64,000 bases of DNA from Stutzerimonas stutzeri (GTDB lineage Bacteria > Pseudomonadota > Gammaproteobacteria > Pseudomonadales > Pseudomonadaceae). A program made the translations under genes and the position numbers. The notes under the pieces were generated by a model. It was given only the letters and a program-made list of their open reading frames with translations. It had not been told where the DNA came from and made no database searches. Location: the NCBI GenBank assembly GCA_002387205.1, contig DGLA01000002.1, forward strand, positions 62,001 to 126,000, in the 5' to 3' direction. This document shows positions 1 to 8,744 of the stretch, in pieces; position 1 is the first letter of the stretch, and every line of letters starts with the position of its first letter.

Positions 1-6
1 ATCATG

Positions 7-522
7 TCACTCCTCTACGAAATACAGGGAACGAAGGGTTACCTTCGAGTCCGGGCTGGCGCCGGTGCCGGTTGCTTCGATGCGCACCAGAACGAAGTCG
101 AGAATCAGCAACTCGCCGGCAGCAAGCGAGTCGCCGCCAGCTGTCATGGGGTTGACCATGTTCTGCATATCGAGCTGTCCGGGATGGGGCAGGCGGGTAA
201 TGGTGTAAGTTGGGGCTTGGTATACATTTGCGTTAAAGCCAGAGAAGGTCACGACAGTCGGCGACTCATCATTGACGGGATAGAGCGCATCGTTGATTAA
301 ATCCGAATAGTTCGTCTTTACCTCTTGTTCGGCGAAGCGTAGGGCGGCCTCGGCAGCCTGAAATGCGAGTGCATGATCACGCATATTCCCCGCCATTCGT
401 TCTTGAAGGTTGGTATCGCGCATGGCTGCGGCCCCGAGAATGGTGAGTAGCAGTAGCATGATCAAGGCGACGAGAAGTACGGCTCCTTCCTGTTTGGGGG
501 GGGCGAAAGTTCCTTTTTTCAT
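7..522 (-). CDS. pilX: Type IV pilus minor pilin PilX
   Basis: 171 residues. Minor pilin of the type IV pilus initiation complex in the inner membrane. The N-terminus has a short basic leader, a Gly (EGAVLLVALI) and a hydrophobic helix ending in LTILGAAAMR, as in PilX. As is usual for PilX the conserved Glu5 of classical pilins is absent. The start overlaps the pilW stop by four bases (ATGA), so the two are translationally coupled. The next gene in P. aeruginosa would be pilY1, which lies beyond the left edge. The assignment rests on N-terminus plus operon order. Confidence 0.85.
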   Translation of the reverse strand: MKKGTFAPPKQEGAVLLVALIMLLLLTILGAAAMRDTNLQERMAGNMRDHALAFQAAEAALRFAEQEVKTNYSDLINDALYPVNDESPTVVTFSGFNANVYQAPTYTITRLPHPGQLDMQNMVNPMTAGGDSLAAGELLILDFVLVRIEATGTGASPDSKVTLRSLYFVEE

Positions 523-1604
523 GGCAGGCGATTCCGTATGGCGACGGTGGCTGTGTAGACCTGAGCGACGCGGTTGTTTTTGATAGTGACGGTGCCGTCG
601 TCTTCGTAGAGGGCATATTCATCGTCTCTGTCGATGCCGACGATGGCTGGAAAGTCAAACTTCTGCGGTTCTCCCAGCACATTGATTTCCGGGCTGATCG
701 CGATCACGGATATCCGCGCCGAAACTACCTTGTCCCAGTCGCCTGTACCCGAGGAGACAAGATTGTTAGTCCCAGCTTTTACATACACATCCGCCAGCCG
801 GTCACCATCCTTATCCAGGCCATAGGTGACTTGCATCTCGATAATACCTTCAACCAGCTCCTCGATAGCGGGGCTCGGACTGAGCACTTGGCGATAGAGC
901 GAGGGTAGGCGGCCGTTATTTTCGCGAATAAAGTAAGTATGGCTTCGTAAGATATACGCAGTAAATTTGTTGTTATAGGCTTGGCTCATGCCAGTCTTTG
1001 TATTGCCAGGCGTTTCGTTGCCCCCATTTGTCTGAAACGTGCTTGCGTTTTGATTATTCGTGTTTTGGAAGATATCGCATCCTGTGGAGTTCGCGATCAG
1101 AACAATCTGGCCGCTGTAAGCACCTGTTTCACCTTTGACATTCAGATTGCCAGCTCCTACGGCATTTGTGCCGTTCGGTTCAAACTCCATGCCGTTGCCA
1201 GCGTATTTCACAATGAACGAGTCGGTGTCGGGGCGTGTTGTATCAGTGTTGCCAAAAAATATCGGCTTACTGTTATCCCAGCCTTGAATTGCAGGTGTTG
1301 TGCTGTAGGCGTTCTTTTCGTCTGTTGTGAAACCGTTTTTGCTTGCTGACAAATCCAGCTGGTTGAAGGGCTCACTTAAGCATTCACCTTTATAACCCGC
1401 CTGGCGCACATCAAACGCGATGAAGTCGGTCGCAAATCGGCCCGCTTCCTGAGCACGGGCAACCGCCGTATTGGTGCGATACATATCCTTGCTGGACAGA
1501 AATACCTGCAGAACACCGCCAAGTAAGATCAGGCTGATCAACATGGCGACCATCAGCTCGACGAGCGAAAGGCCCGCCTGCCGGTAAAAAGAGACTGGTT
1601 TCAT
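519..1604 (-). CDS. pilW: Type IV pilus minor pilin PilW
   Basis: 361 residues, the largest minor pilin here and a normal PilW size. The prepilin cleavage site is at AGLSLVELMVAML (Gly-1, Glu5), followed by a hydrophobic helix. The C-terminal domain (DRLADVYVKAG and later, ending in YTATVAIRNRLP) resembles PilW. It overlaps pilX by four bases and begins inside the end of pilV, so it sits in a tight operon. In known systems PilW works with PilX, PilV, FimU and PilY1 to prime pilus assembly at the inner membrane. Confidence 0.88.
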   Translation of the reverse strand: MKPVSFYRQAGLSLVELMVAMLISLILLGGVLQVFLSSKDMYRTNTAVARAQEAGRFATDFIAFDVRQAGYKGECLSEPFNQLDLSASKNGFTTDEKNAYSTTPAIQGWDNSKPIFFGNTDTTRPDTDSFIVKYAGNGMEFEPNGTNAVGAGNLNVKGETGAYSGQIVLIANSTGCDIFQNTNNQNASTFQTNGGNETPGNTKTGMSQAYNNKFTAYILRSHTYFIRENNGRLPSLYRQVLSPSPAIEELVEGIIEMQVTYGLDKDGDRLADVYVKAGTNNLVSSGTGDWDKVVSARISVIAISPEINVLGEPQKFDFPAIVGIDRDDEYALYEDDGTVTIKNNRVAQVYTATVAIRNRLP

Positions 1605-2071
1605 AGCTGCGTCCGGTAGACAAAGGTTTCGCGATCGTCGTCATCGGCTTCGTCGATGCGCCCTCGGTTGTCATTCCACTCGATGGAGACCGTGAACACT
1701 CGATCGTTACGGACGACGCTGCCTTGCGCGTCTGCCGAGAGCAGGCACGAGAGCGAGTTCAGCCATTCGGCCACGTCTCTCTTGGCAAGTGTGCCGCTGG
1801 GAGCGATATCCGGATCACAGGTCTGGTTCTGAAGCGCGATGTCATAGACGCCATTGAGCGCTTCGGTGCGATTGGCGCGCATGCGGTCGATGATGTCGTA
1901 GGCGAGTATCGTGGCTTGGGAGCGGTAGTAAGCGCTCTGGTTGCTTTTCAATGCTGTCATCTGCATTCCGGCCAGGCCTAACAGGCCGACGGAGAGGATC
2001 AGCATGGCGACGAGCACTTCGATGAGCGTCGCGCCGCGCTGACGGGAAGATGGAACTAGGGGTCGTCTCAT
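1601..2071 (-). CDS. pilV: Type IV pilus minor pilin PilV
   Basis: 156 residues. The prepilin site is RQRG followed by ATLIEVLVAMLILSVGLLGLAGMQ, which is characteristic of PilV (Ala at +1, Glu at +5). The chosen ATG at 2071 overlaps the upstream stop as ATGA and has an AGGA about 9 bases upstream. A GTG two codons earlier (2077) is the alternative. It lies between fimU and pilW as in the P. aeruginosa fimU-pilVWXY1 operon. Confidence 0.87.
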   Translation of the reverse strand: MRRPLVPSSRQRGATLIEVLVAMLILSVGLLGLAGMQMTALKSNQSAYYRSQATILAYDIIDRMRANRTEALNGVYDIALQNQTCDPDIAPSGTLAKRDVAEWLNSLSCLLSADAQGSVVRNDRVFTVSIEWNDNRGRIDEADDDDRETFVYRTQL

Positions 2072-2574
2072 GGGCACGTTCCTTTTGTGCTCGTCACTCG
2101 TCCCGTTGCGGTCAGTGCAATGGTGTATTGGGGTTTGCCTGAGCAGTTGGGGAACTTCACGGTAAAGTCTGTCGCGGTTGTCTTGGTCAGCAGGCCGCTC
2201 GGGCGATAGGAGAGTGTTTCAGCCGGCCCGGTGACCGTATTCTGGTTGCCGACCGCCTCCCATACCCGGATAACGGCGCCTCCATTCACTTTCACCAGCC
2301 ATCCGTTTCCCCAATCGGCTGCATCTGCACAGACATCTCCGTTGCGGCGGCAGATATCCACCCTCACGCCACGCTTGACTGCCTCGGAACGGGCGAACTG
2401 CAATGCAGTGGTCAGGTCGTTGGCGATGGTCTGGGTCCGGTTGTTCTGTATGGTGTCTCGAAAAGAGGGGGCCGCGATTGCCAGCAGGATCGCGAGGATC
2501 GCCAGCGTGACCATCAGCTCGATCAGCGTGAAAGCTCGGGAGTGATGCATGGTTTTTCTCAGTTTCAGGGTCAT
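2068..2574 (-). CDS. fimU: Minor pilin, FimU/GspH type
   Basis: 168 residues. GspH/FimT-family minor pilin with hydrophobic segment AFTLIELMVTLAILAILLAIAAPSF. The residue before the expected cleavage point is Ala rather than the near-invariant Gly (SRA/FTLIE), which may affect processing by PilD. The start at 2574 has GGGA about 9 bases upstream. An internal ATG at 2550 would give a six-residue leader and cannot be excluded. Its place directly before pilV points to fimU. Confidence 0.78.
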   Translation of the reverse strand: MTLKLRKTMHHSRAFTLIELMVTLAILAILLAIAAPSFRDTIQNNRTQTIANDLTTALQFARSEAVKRGVRVDICRRNGDVCADAADWGNGWLVKVNGGAVIRVWEAVGNQNTVTGPAETLSYRPSGLLTKTTATDFTVKFPNCSGKPQYTIALTATGRVTSTKGTCP

Positions 2575-2649
2575 CGAATCATCCCGTTATGCCGTTCGGC
2601 TTCCTACATGACCCGGACGTCCGGTCGGTTTCCGAGGCTGTGCGGCATG

Positions 2650-3174
2650 TTAGGTGCAAAGGTCGTCAGCCTTGGGTGCGTCAAGTCTCGCGCGTCCCGT
2701 GATGTTGATCACAATCTTCCTTAGCGGCGTTTCGTGCCGGCACAGGATGAAGGTGCCGTTGAGGCTGTGCGTCGTGCCATCGGGCTTGAACGTCATGTGC
2801 CGTTGCTGACGGAAGTTTCTCCACTTCCAGCTATGGCTCGGCGTCACTGCGGTGGTGCGTAGCGTCACGTCGGTCTCGTCGATCATGCCGTTGGCGTCCA
2901 GGTCGTCGAATATCAGAACCTGGCCGCTCCACATCGCTTGGTCATTGCAGCTGGCCGCCCCCGCGCAAAGGCTGACCGGTCGCCTGGTGGTTATCGCCCT
3001 GCTTCTTGCAAAGTTGAGGTCAGCCAGAAGCTGATTGACCAGCGTGCGCTGGCGAACCGACTCGAGCGACGAATTGAATGTCGGGATGGCTATCGCCAAG
3101 ACAACAGCCAGTACCGTCAGCGTGACGAGCAGCTCGACAAGTGTGAAGCCTTGATCCTGATCCTGATTCGGCAT
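2650..3174 (-). CDS. fimT: Minor pilin, FimT/GspH type
   Basis: 174 residues. Second GspH-like pseudopilin. Its leader MPNQDQDQG is followed by FTLVELLVTLTVLAVVLAIAIP, with Gly-1 and Glu5 both present. Paired cysteines near the middle (CAGAASC) and at the C-terminus could form disulfides. It is 75 bases upstream of fimU and on the same strand, so it is probably the first gene of the operon. FimT versus a second FimU copy cannot be separated by eye; in related bacteria FimT has been linked to DNA binding. Confidence 0.75.
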   Translation of the reverse strand: MPNQDQDQGFTLVELLVTLTVLAVVLAIAIPTFNSSLESVRQRTLVNQLLADLNFARSRAITTRRPVSLCAGAASCNDQAMWSGQVLIFDDLDANGMIDETDVTLRTTAVTPSHSWKWRNFRQQRHMTFKPDGTTHSLNGTFILCRHETPLRKIVINITGRARLDAPKADDLCT

Positions 3175-3321
3175 GGTGCGGTTCCTTGCACGTATGATTG
3201 CGCCTTCCTGGCGGTATCGCTTTGCTTCGCCAACGAATGGCGAAGCGGGCTTTTTAGACCAGCGCGGCGGCTAGTCCAAGGACAAAAGGCTGGAATTGTG
3301 AACCTGACAGCTGGAGGCTGA

Positions 3322-4416
3322 GTGAAGCTACAGACGATCGTGGTAGGCGGTGGTGTCATCGGAATGCTGTCGGCTTATGGCCTGGCTGCTGCGGGCAGGG
3401 CTGTGGCGCTGCTCGATGCCGCCAGAACAGGCACTGAAGCCTCCTGGGCTGGCGGCGGTATTGTTTCGCCCCTGTACCCCTGGCGTTACAGCCCAGCGAT
3501 AACGGCCTTGGCGCATTGGTCGCAGGATTTTTATCCGCAGCTCGGTGAGACACTGATGCAACAAAGCGGAATCGATCCGGAGGTACACGAGACGGGCCTG
3601 TATTGGCTGGATCTGGAGGATGAAGACGAGGCGCTGGCCTGGGCTGAACGCGAAAGGCGTCCGCTGCGCCGAATCGGTCTGGACGAAGTTCACGTCGCTG
3701 TTCCGTCACTTGGCAAGGGCTTTTCCAGGGCAGTGTTCATGTCGGGAGTTGCCAACGTCCGCAATCCACGCCTCCTACAGGCGCTGCGTGCTGCGCTGGT
3801 GAAACTGCCCAACGTAGAGCTCATCGAGCACTGCCCGGTTACCGGGTTCGTTCGTGAGGGTGAGCGCGTCGTGGGCGTCACGACCGAGAAGGGTGATATC
3901 CGCGCAGACCAGGTCGTGGTTGCAGCAGGCGCCTGGAGCGGCAAGTTGCTTACGACGCTGGGGCTCGAGCTTCCAGTCAAGCCCATGAAGGGCCAAATGA
4001 TCCTGTTCAAGTGCGCCGAAGATTTCCTGCCGAGCATGGTGCTGGCCAAGCGGCGTTATGCGATTCCACGGCGCGACGGCCATATCCTGGTCGGCAGTAC
4101 GCTGGAGGATGTCGGTTTCGACAAGACGCCGACTCACGATGCGCTGGAAAGCCTCCGGGCGACTGCCATTGATCTGCTTCCTGGCCTGGCTGATGCCAAG
4201 GTAGTCAAGCACTGGGCTGGGCTGCGTCCTGCCTCGCCGGAGGGCATTCCGTTTATCGGGCCGGTGCCGGGGCACGACGGCTTGTGGCTCAACTGTGGGC
4301 ACTTCAGGAACGGCCTGGTGCTTGCGCCCGCGTCGTGTCAGCTGCTCGCCGACCTGATGACGGGACGTGCGCCGTGCGTCGACCCCGAGCATTATGCTCC
4401 CGCTGGGCGGCTCTGA
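3322..4416 (+). CDS. thiO: Glycine oxidase ThiO
   Basis: 364 residues. FAD-dependent amino acid oxidase of the DAO fold. The Rossmann motif VVGGGVIGMLSAYGLAAAG is at residues 7-25, and the C-terminal FAD motif is at GLRPASPEGIPFIGPVPG. The enzyme makes iminoglycine for the thiazole ring of thiamine. A GTG start is used: GGAGG lies 7 bases before 3322 and no ATG fits better. It diverges from the pilin operon, as in other pseudomonads. Confidence 0.88.
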   Translation: MKLQTIVVGGGVIGMLSAYGLAAAGRAVALLDAARTGTEASWAGGGIVSPLYPWRYSPAITALAHWSQDFYPQLGETLMQQSGIDPEVHETGLYWLDLEDEDEALAWAERERRPLRRIGLDEVHVAVPSLGKGFSRAVFMSGVANVRNPRLLQALRAALVKLPNVELIEHCPVTGFVREGERVVGVTTEKGDIRADQVVVAAGAWSGKLLTTLGLELPVKPMKGQMILFKCAEDFLPSMVLAKRRYAIPRRDGHILVGSTLEDVGFDKTPTHDALESLRATAIDLLPGLADAKVVKHWAGLRPASPEGIPFIGPVPGHDGLWLNCGHFRNGLVLAPASCQLLADLMTGRAPCVDPEHYAPAGRL

Positions 4417-4736
4417 CAGGGTTTGGTTGCCGAGCTGGATTCAGCTGATGCAAGGATCGCCTGAATAGGGAATGCACTTGGTCTCTGCCGGCGATGCGGC
4501 TGAGGCAGGGCCAGCTCGGTGCGAAGTGCTTGCTCGCCCTTCTGATATCGTCGGTCCTTGCCAAGGGCGTGCATGCTGATAGAAACCAGCGATCCCCCTC
4601 GAGGCAATGAGCTTCTGGCAGGTATTCGTCGCGCGGATGGCCTCTTGCCCTACGTCTCTGGCGGTTTTGCTGTTAAATTGCGCGGCTGTTTGATGCTGGG
4701 TGTGACAGCGTCGGTTTCATCGCTCGTGAGGTTTGC
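4417..4736. other. Intergenic region without recognised gene
   Basis: About 320 bases between thiO and the SUI1 gene. Short open frames occur on both strands, but none has a ribosome binding site or recognisable protein. The AT-richer stretch around 4660-4680 (TTTTGCTGTTAAATTG) could contain the promoter of the downstream gene. Nothing else is seen. Confidence 0.4.
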
Positions 4737-5108
4737 GTGGCCAAGAAAACCACTTCCTTTTCCGGCCTTGGTGGGCTGGTGTTTTCCACCGATGCGGGGC
4801 GGCACTGCCCAGATTGCAGCCAGCCCCTTGATGCCTGTGTCTGCAAGCAGTCGATCATCCCGGAGGGCGACGGCATTGCCAGGGTTCGCCGGGAAAGCAA
4901 AGGGCGGGGCGGCAAGACGGTGACGACCATCGCTGGCGTCCCGCTCCCTGAAGCCGAGCTCAAGGAACTGGCCAGCGCGCTCAAGCGTCGTTGCGGCACC
5001 GGTGGCGCGCTCAAGGAGGGTGTCATCGAAATTCAGGGTGATCATGTTCAACTGCTTATCGATGAACTGGTCAAACGCGGATTCAAGGCCAAGAAATCCG
5101 GCGGTTGA
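4737..5108 (+). CDS. yciH: Translation initiation factor SUI1 family (YciH)
   Basis: 123 residues with a GTG start. The C-terminal half carries the SUI1/eIF1 signature (GRGGKTVTTIAGVPLPEAELKELA and KRRCGTGGALKEGVIEIQGD). The N-terminal half has a CPDC...CVC cluster typical of bacterial YciH. E. coli YciH affects initiation fidelity in vitro. Length is normal. It lies just upstream of speA with a 117-base gap. Confidence 0.9.
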   Translation: MAKKTTSFSGLGGLVFSTDAGRHCPDCSQPLDACVCKQSIIPEGDGIARVRRESKGRGGKTVTTIAGVPLPEAELKELASALKRRCGTGGALKEGVIEIQGDHVQLLIDELVKRGFKAKKSGG

Positions 5109-5225
5109 CCGCATTTCAGCTCATCAAACGTGTGCGCCTGTTTCCCGGCGCGCCGGCTGTCCGACCCGGAGAGCCTCTGTCGCGGACTACGCTTGGCAGA
5201 ACCATCCATCTTTCAGGAGGCTTAG

Positions 5226-7139
5226 ATGCCTGTACGACGCACACGTAAAGACGACGGCAGCCAGTGGACCGCAGCGGATAGCCGCAGCGTCTATGGAATT
5301 CGTCACTGGGGTGCCGGCTATTTTTCGATCAATGACGATGGTCAGGTCGAAGTGCGCCCTCAGGGCCCCAATGGCGAGTCCGTCGAATTTACCGGGTTGA
5401 TCGAGCAGTTGCGCGAGGCGGGGCTGACGTTGCCGCTGCTGGTGCGCTTTCCAGGCATTCTGCAGGACCGTGTACGTCGTCTGACGGGCGCCTTCGATGC
5501 CAACATCGAGCGCCTCGACTATCAGAGCAAGTACACCGCGCTGTACCCGATCAAGGTCAACCAGCAGGAGGCGGTGATCGAGAACATCATCGCCACGCAG
5601 AACGTCTCCATCGGCCTGGAAGCGGGCTCCAAGCCGGAGCTGATGGCGGTGCTGGCGCTGGCGCCCAAGGGCGGTACCATCGTCTGCAACGGCTACAAGG
5701 ACCGTGAATTTATCCGCCTTGCGTTGATGGGGCAGAAGCTTGGCCACAACGTCTTCATCGTGATCGAGAAGATGTCGGAAGTCGGGATGGTCATCGAAGA
5801 GGCCGCAGAGCTGAAGCTCGTTCCCCAAGTCGGCTTGCGTGTGCGCCTGTCTTCGCTGGCGTCGAGCAAGTGGGCGGACACCGGCGGGGAAAAGTCCAAG
5901 TTCGGCCTGTCCGCTGCCCAGCTGCTGACCGTGATCGACCGCTTCCGTGCGGCGGGTGTCGATCAGGGCGTGCGCCTGCTGCACTTTCACATGGGGTCGC
6001 AGATCGCCAACCTTGCTGATTACCGCGACGGTTTTCGCGAAGCCATCCGTTATTACGCCGAGCTGCGCGCGCTTGGGTTGCCGGTTGACCATATCGACGT
6101 CGGCGGTGGCCTCGGCGTTGACTACGACGGCACCCACTCGCGCAACGCCAGCTCGATCAACTACGACATCGACGAATATGCCGGGACCGTGGTTGGCATG
6201 CTCAAGGAGTTCTGCGACCGGCAAGAGTTGCCGCACCCGCACATCTTCTCCGAAAGCGGCCGGGCGATGACAGCGCACCATGCGGTGCTGGTGATGCAGG
6301 TGACTGACTTCGAGCGGCACAACGACGAGGCGCCGACCATCGAGAACTACGACGAGCTGCCGGAAATCGTCCAGGCACTGGCCGACCTGCTCGGCCCGTC
6401 CGATCCTGAAATGGTCACCGAGACCTACTGGCGCGCCACGCACTACATGAGCGAGGCCGCAGCGCAGTACGCCTCGGGCAAGCTGAGTCTGGCGCAGAAG
6501 GCGCTGGCCGAGCAGAGCTACTTCGCCATTTGCCGTCGCCTCTACAACCAGCTCAAGGCCCGTCAGCGATCGCATCGCGCGGTCCTCGACGAGCTCAACG
6601 ACAAGCTCGCCGACAAATACATCTGCAATTTCTCGGTGTTCCAAAGCCTTCCGGACACCTGGGCGATCGACCAGATTCTGCCGATCGTGCCGTTGCAGCG
6701 CCTGACCGAGGAGCCGGTGCGCCGCGCCGTGCTGCAGGACCTGACCTGCGACTCGGACGGCAAGATCAAGCACTACGTCGACGAGCAGAGCATCGAGAAC
6801 AGCATGCCGGTGCACGAGATCCAGGCGGGCGAGGAATACTTTCTCGGCGTCTTCCTGGTGGGCGCCTACCAGGAGATTCTCGGCGACATGCACAACCTGT
6901 TCGGCGATACCGACTCGGTAAACGTTTATCAGCGCGAGGACGGCAGCTTCTATCACGCCGGCATCGAGACGCACGACACCATCGAGGACATGCTGCGCTA
7001 CGTGCACCTTTCGCCCGAGGAACTGATGACCTACTACCGTGACAAGGTGTCGAGTGCGCGCCTGAGCGCCAAGGAACGCACCCAGTACATCGATGCGTTG
7101 CGCCTGGGGCTGACGCGCTCGTCTTATCTGACGCCTTGA
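5226..7139 (+). CDS. speA: Biosynthetic arginine decarboxylase
   Basis: 637 residues, full length for SpeA. It converts arginine to agmatine for putrescine synthesis and uses PLP. The PLP lysine is K110 in ALYPIKVNQQEAV. The glycine-rich phosphate-binding region is at HIDVGGGLGVDYDG, and the HIFSESGRAMTAHHAVL motif is intact. A strong AGGAGG lies 7 bases upstream of the ATG. It appears to be a single-gene unit followed by repeat elements. Confidence 0.96.
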   Translation: MPVRRTRKDDGSQWTAADSRSVYGIRHWGAGYFSINDDGQVEVRPQGPNGESVEFTGLIEQLREAGLTLPLLVRFPGILQDRVRRLTGAFDANIERLDYQSKYTALYPIKVNQQEAVIENIIATQNVSIGLEAGSKPELMAVLALAPKGGTIVCNGYKDREFIRLALMGQKLGHNVFIVIEKMSEVGMVIEEAAELKLVPQVGLRVRLSSLASSKWADTGGEKSKFGLSAAQLLTVIDRFRAAGVDQGVRLLHFHMGSQIANLADYRDGFREAIRYYAELRALGLPVDHIDVGGGLGVDYDGTHSRNASSINYDIDEYAGTVVGMLKEFCDRQELPHPHIFSESGRAMTAHHAVLVMQVTDFERHNDEAPTIENYDELPEIVQALADLLGPSDPEMVTETYWRATHYMSEAAAQYASGKLSLAQKALAEQSYFAICRRLYNQLKARQRSHRAVLDELNDKLADKYICNFSVFQSLPDTWAIDQILPIVPLQRLTEEPVRRAVLQDLTCDSDGKIKHYVDEQSIENSMPVHEIQAGEEYFLGVFLVGAYQEILGDMHNLFGDTDSVNVYQREDGSFYHAGIETHDTIEDMLRYVHLSPEELMTYYRDKVSSARLSAKERTQYIDALRLGLTRSSYLTP

Positions 7140-7196
7140 CTGGTCAGGTCGCCGGCAGAGAGGGCGCTCAGATGTCATTTGCCGGGTTGAGACGCC

Positions 7197-7265
7197 GTAG
7201 GGTGGATGTCGCTTACATCCACCGTGAATTCGTAAGGTGCATCGACAAGGCGTGATCCACCTTAC
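7197..7265. repeat. Palindromic repeat element, copy 1
   Basis: Begins GTAGGGTGGAT and ends ATCCACCTTAC, an imperfect inverted repeat with an inner TGGAT/ATCCA pair. It can fold as a hairpin on either strand. A near-identical element follows 33 bases later. Confidence 0.75.
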
Positions 7266-7297
7266 GGGGTCGCGTCGAGGTCAGGTCGATCAGGGCA

Positions 7298-7369
7298 GTA
7301 GGGTGGATGTCGCCTTTTACATCCACCGTGGCTCCGCTCGGTGGATCGATGAAGCGCGATCCACCCTAC
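7298..7369. repeat. Palindromic repeat element, copy 2
   Basis: Begins GTAGGGTGGAT and ends ATCCACCCTAC, a perfect 11-base terminal inverted repeat, with internal sequence like copy 1 (TACATCCACCGTG, GATGAAGCGCGATCC). It lies in the convergent gap between speA and yjdM. It is probably a REP-like non-autonomous element. A degenerate expanded relative occurs at 42745-42870. Confidence 0.8.
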
Positions 7370-7420
7370 GGACTGCAGGGCGCGCCTCCCACCAGAGCGC
7401 GCGGTGTGGTTTTTCTGCTT

Positions 7421-7455
7421 GTGTGGGAGGGCCGCCCCGGCGCGAAGCTTTTCGC
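7421..7455. repeat. REP-like sequence and short hairpin
   Basis: GTGTGGGAGGGCCGCCCCGG followed by GCGAAGCTTTTCGC resembles common Pseudomonas REP sequences. The GCGAA-GCTT-TTCGC hairpin could help terminate the convergent speA and yjdM transcripts. Confidence 0.5.
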
Positions 7456-7456
7456 T

Positions 7457-7798
7457 TCAAACCTTCCTGACGAACTCCGATTTCAGCTTCATCGCACCGA
7501 TGCCGTCTATCTTGCAGTCGATATCGTGGTCGCCGTCGACCAGGCGGATGTTCTTGACCTTGGTACCGACCTTGACCACCAGCGATGAGCCCTTGACCTT
7601 GAGGTCCTTGATCACCGTGATGGTATCGCCGTCCTGAAGGGTATTGCCTACCGAATCCTTGATCAGCTTTTCATCATCACCGGACGATTCGGCCGCATTG
7701 GCAGACCACTCATGCGCGCATGCCGGGCAGACCAGCATCTGGCCGTCCTCATAAGTGTATTCGGAGTTGCATTGGGGGCAGGGTGGCAGAGCGCTCAC
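7457..7798 (-). CDS. yjdM: YjdM/PhnA family zinc-ribbon protein
   Basis: 113 residues. The N-terminal zinc ribbon is CPQC (residues 7-10) and CPAC (24-27), followed by the conserved PhnA domain (VKDSVGNTLQDGDTITVIKDLKVKGSS). The family was once called alkylphosphonate utilisation protein PhnA, but E. coli YjdM is not needed for phosphonate use and its role is unsettled. It is a single gene converging on speA. Confidence 0.9.
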   Translation of the reverse strand: MSALPPCPQCNSEYTYEDGQMLVCPACAHEWSANAAESSGDDEKLIKDSVGNTLQDGDTITVIKDLKVKGSSLVVKVGTKVKNIRLVDGDHDIDCKIDGIGAMKLKSEFVRKV

Positions 7799-7956
7799 GG
7801 GATATCCTCGGCAAGGTGCGAAAAGCCGCAGATTGTATAGGGTTTTGCTGCCGCATGAGCGTTGCGTTGCCGGGCGGATAAACCAGGCCGAGCCATATGG
7901 ACATAGCGTACCGGCAGCGCCGCGTGGCGTTGGCGGAGTCGCTTGGCCAGCCGGGC

Positions 7957-8439
7957 TCAGTAATCATCCTTGATGGCGCGGTAGCGTTCTTCCAGCTCAC
8001 GGCGGATCTGCCGGCGCTGCTGGGCTTGGGCGAATCGGCGTTTCTGATCGGGGGTTTGCGGTTGCAGCGCAGGGATGCTGGCTGGACGGCCATCTTCACC
8101 AACGGCAACCATGGTGAAAAAACAGCTATTGGTGTGGCGAACGGTCTTTTGGCGAATGTCTTCGGTGATGACCTTGATGCCGATCTCCATCGAAGTGTTG
8201 CCCACGTAGTTGACCGAGGCGAGAAAGGTCACCAGTTCGCCCACGTGCACGGGCTGCCGAAAATTGACCTGATCCACCGACAGGGTCACCACGTATTGAC
8301 CGGCATAACGGCTGGCGCAGGCGTAGGCCACTTCGTCCAGATATTTGAGCAGCGTGCCGCCATGTACATTGCCGGAAAAATTGGCCTTGTCCGGGGTCAT
8401 CAATACGGTCATGGTCAGTTCGGCATGTCCAACTAGCAT
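7957..8439 (-). CDS. Acyl-CoA thioesterase, hotdog fold (YciA/BFIT type)
   Basis: About 160 residues from the chosen ATG. The hotdog active-site region reads NFSGNVHGGTLLKYLDEVAY, followed by VDQVNFRQPVHVGELVTF and TNSCFFTMVAV, diagnostic of acyl-CoA hydrolases. The C-terminus is a charged helix (QQRRQIRRELEERYRAIKDD). A TTG codon at 8460 would add seven residues. Neither start has a good ribosome binding site. It probably hydrolyses medium to long chain acyl-CoA in the cytoplasm. Confidence 0.87.
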   Translation of the reverse strand: MLVGHAELTMTVLMTPDKANFSGNVHGGTLLKYLDEVAYACASRYAGQYVVTLSVDQVNFRQPVHVGELVTFLASVNYVGNTSMEIGIKVITEDIRQKTVRHTNSCFFTMVAVGEDGRPASIPALQPQTPDQKRRFAQAQQRRQIRRELEERYRAIKDDY

Positions 8440-8744
8440 GTGCGCGGCTCGTGCTGGCAAAAAGGGCCGCTACTTTAGTCGAATACAAGGCGGATGTGTG
8501 TGCAGTTGTTACCTCGGCTTCAGTTTTTTTGGACGGGTCAATGTGGCAATAGCGCACAGGTTGGTTGATACCTCCCGACCGGGTGCCATAGCCGCGCACT
8601 GCATCGCTTTGCCTGCGGACCGCGCCGAGAGAGACCTGACCTGGCTGCGCCGATACGGTTTATTGACTTGGGCCAGTATCGGAAATCCTGACCTCTCTAT
8701 AGTCCGGGCGTTATTCGTCGTCAGATCGATCGTCGGGACTGCCC

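Noticed and set aside
5187..7178. 663-codon open frame antisense to speA
   Set aside because: It is the complement of a strongly conserved gene in GC-rich DNA; its protein is His/Arg/Val-rich with no recognisable family and no ribosome site.
8660..8705. Sigma-70 promoter TTGACT / TATAGT before the diheme cytochrome
   Set aside because: The two hexamers are 29 bases apart, too far for a promoter.
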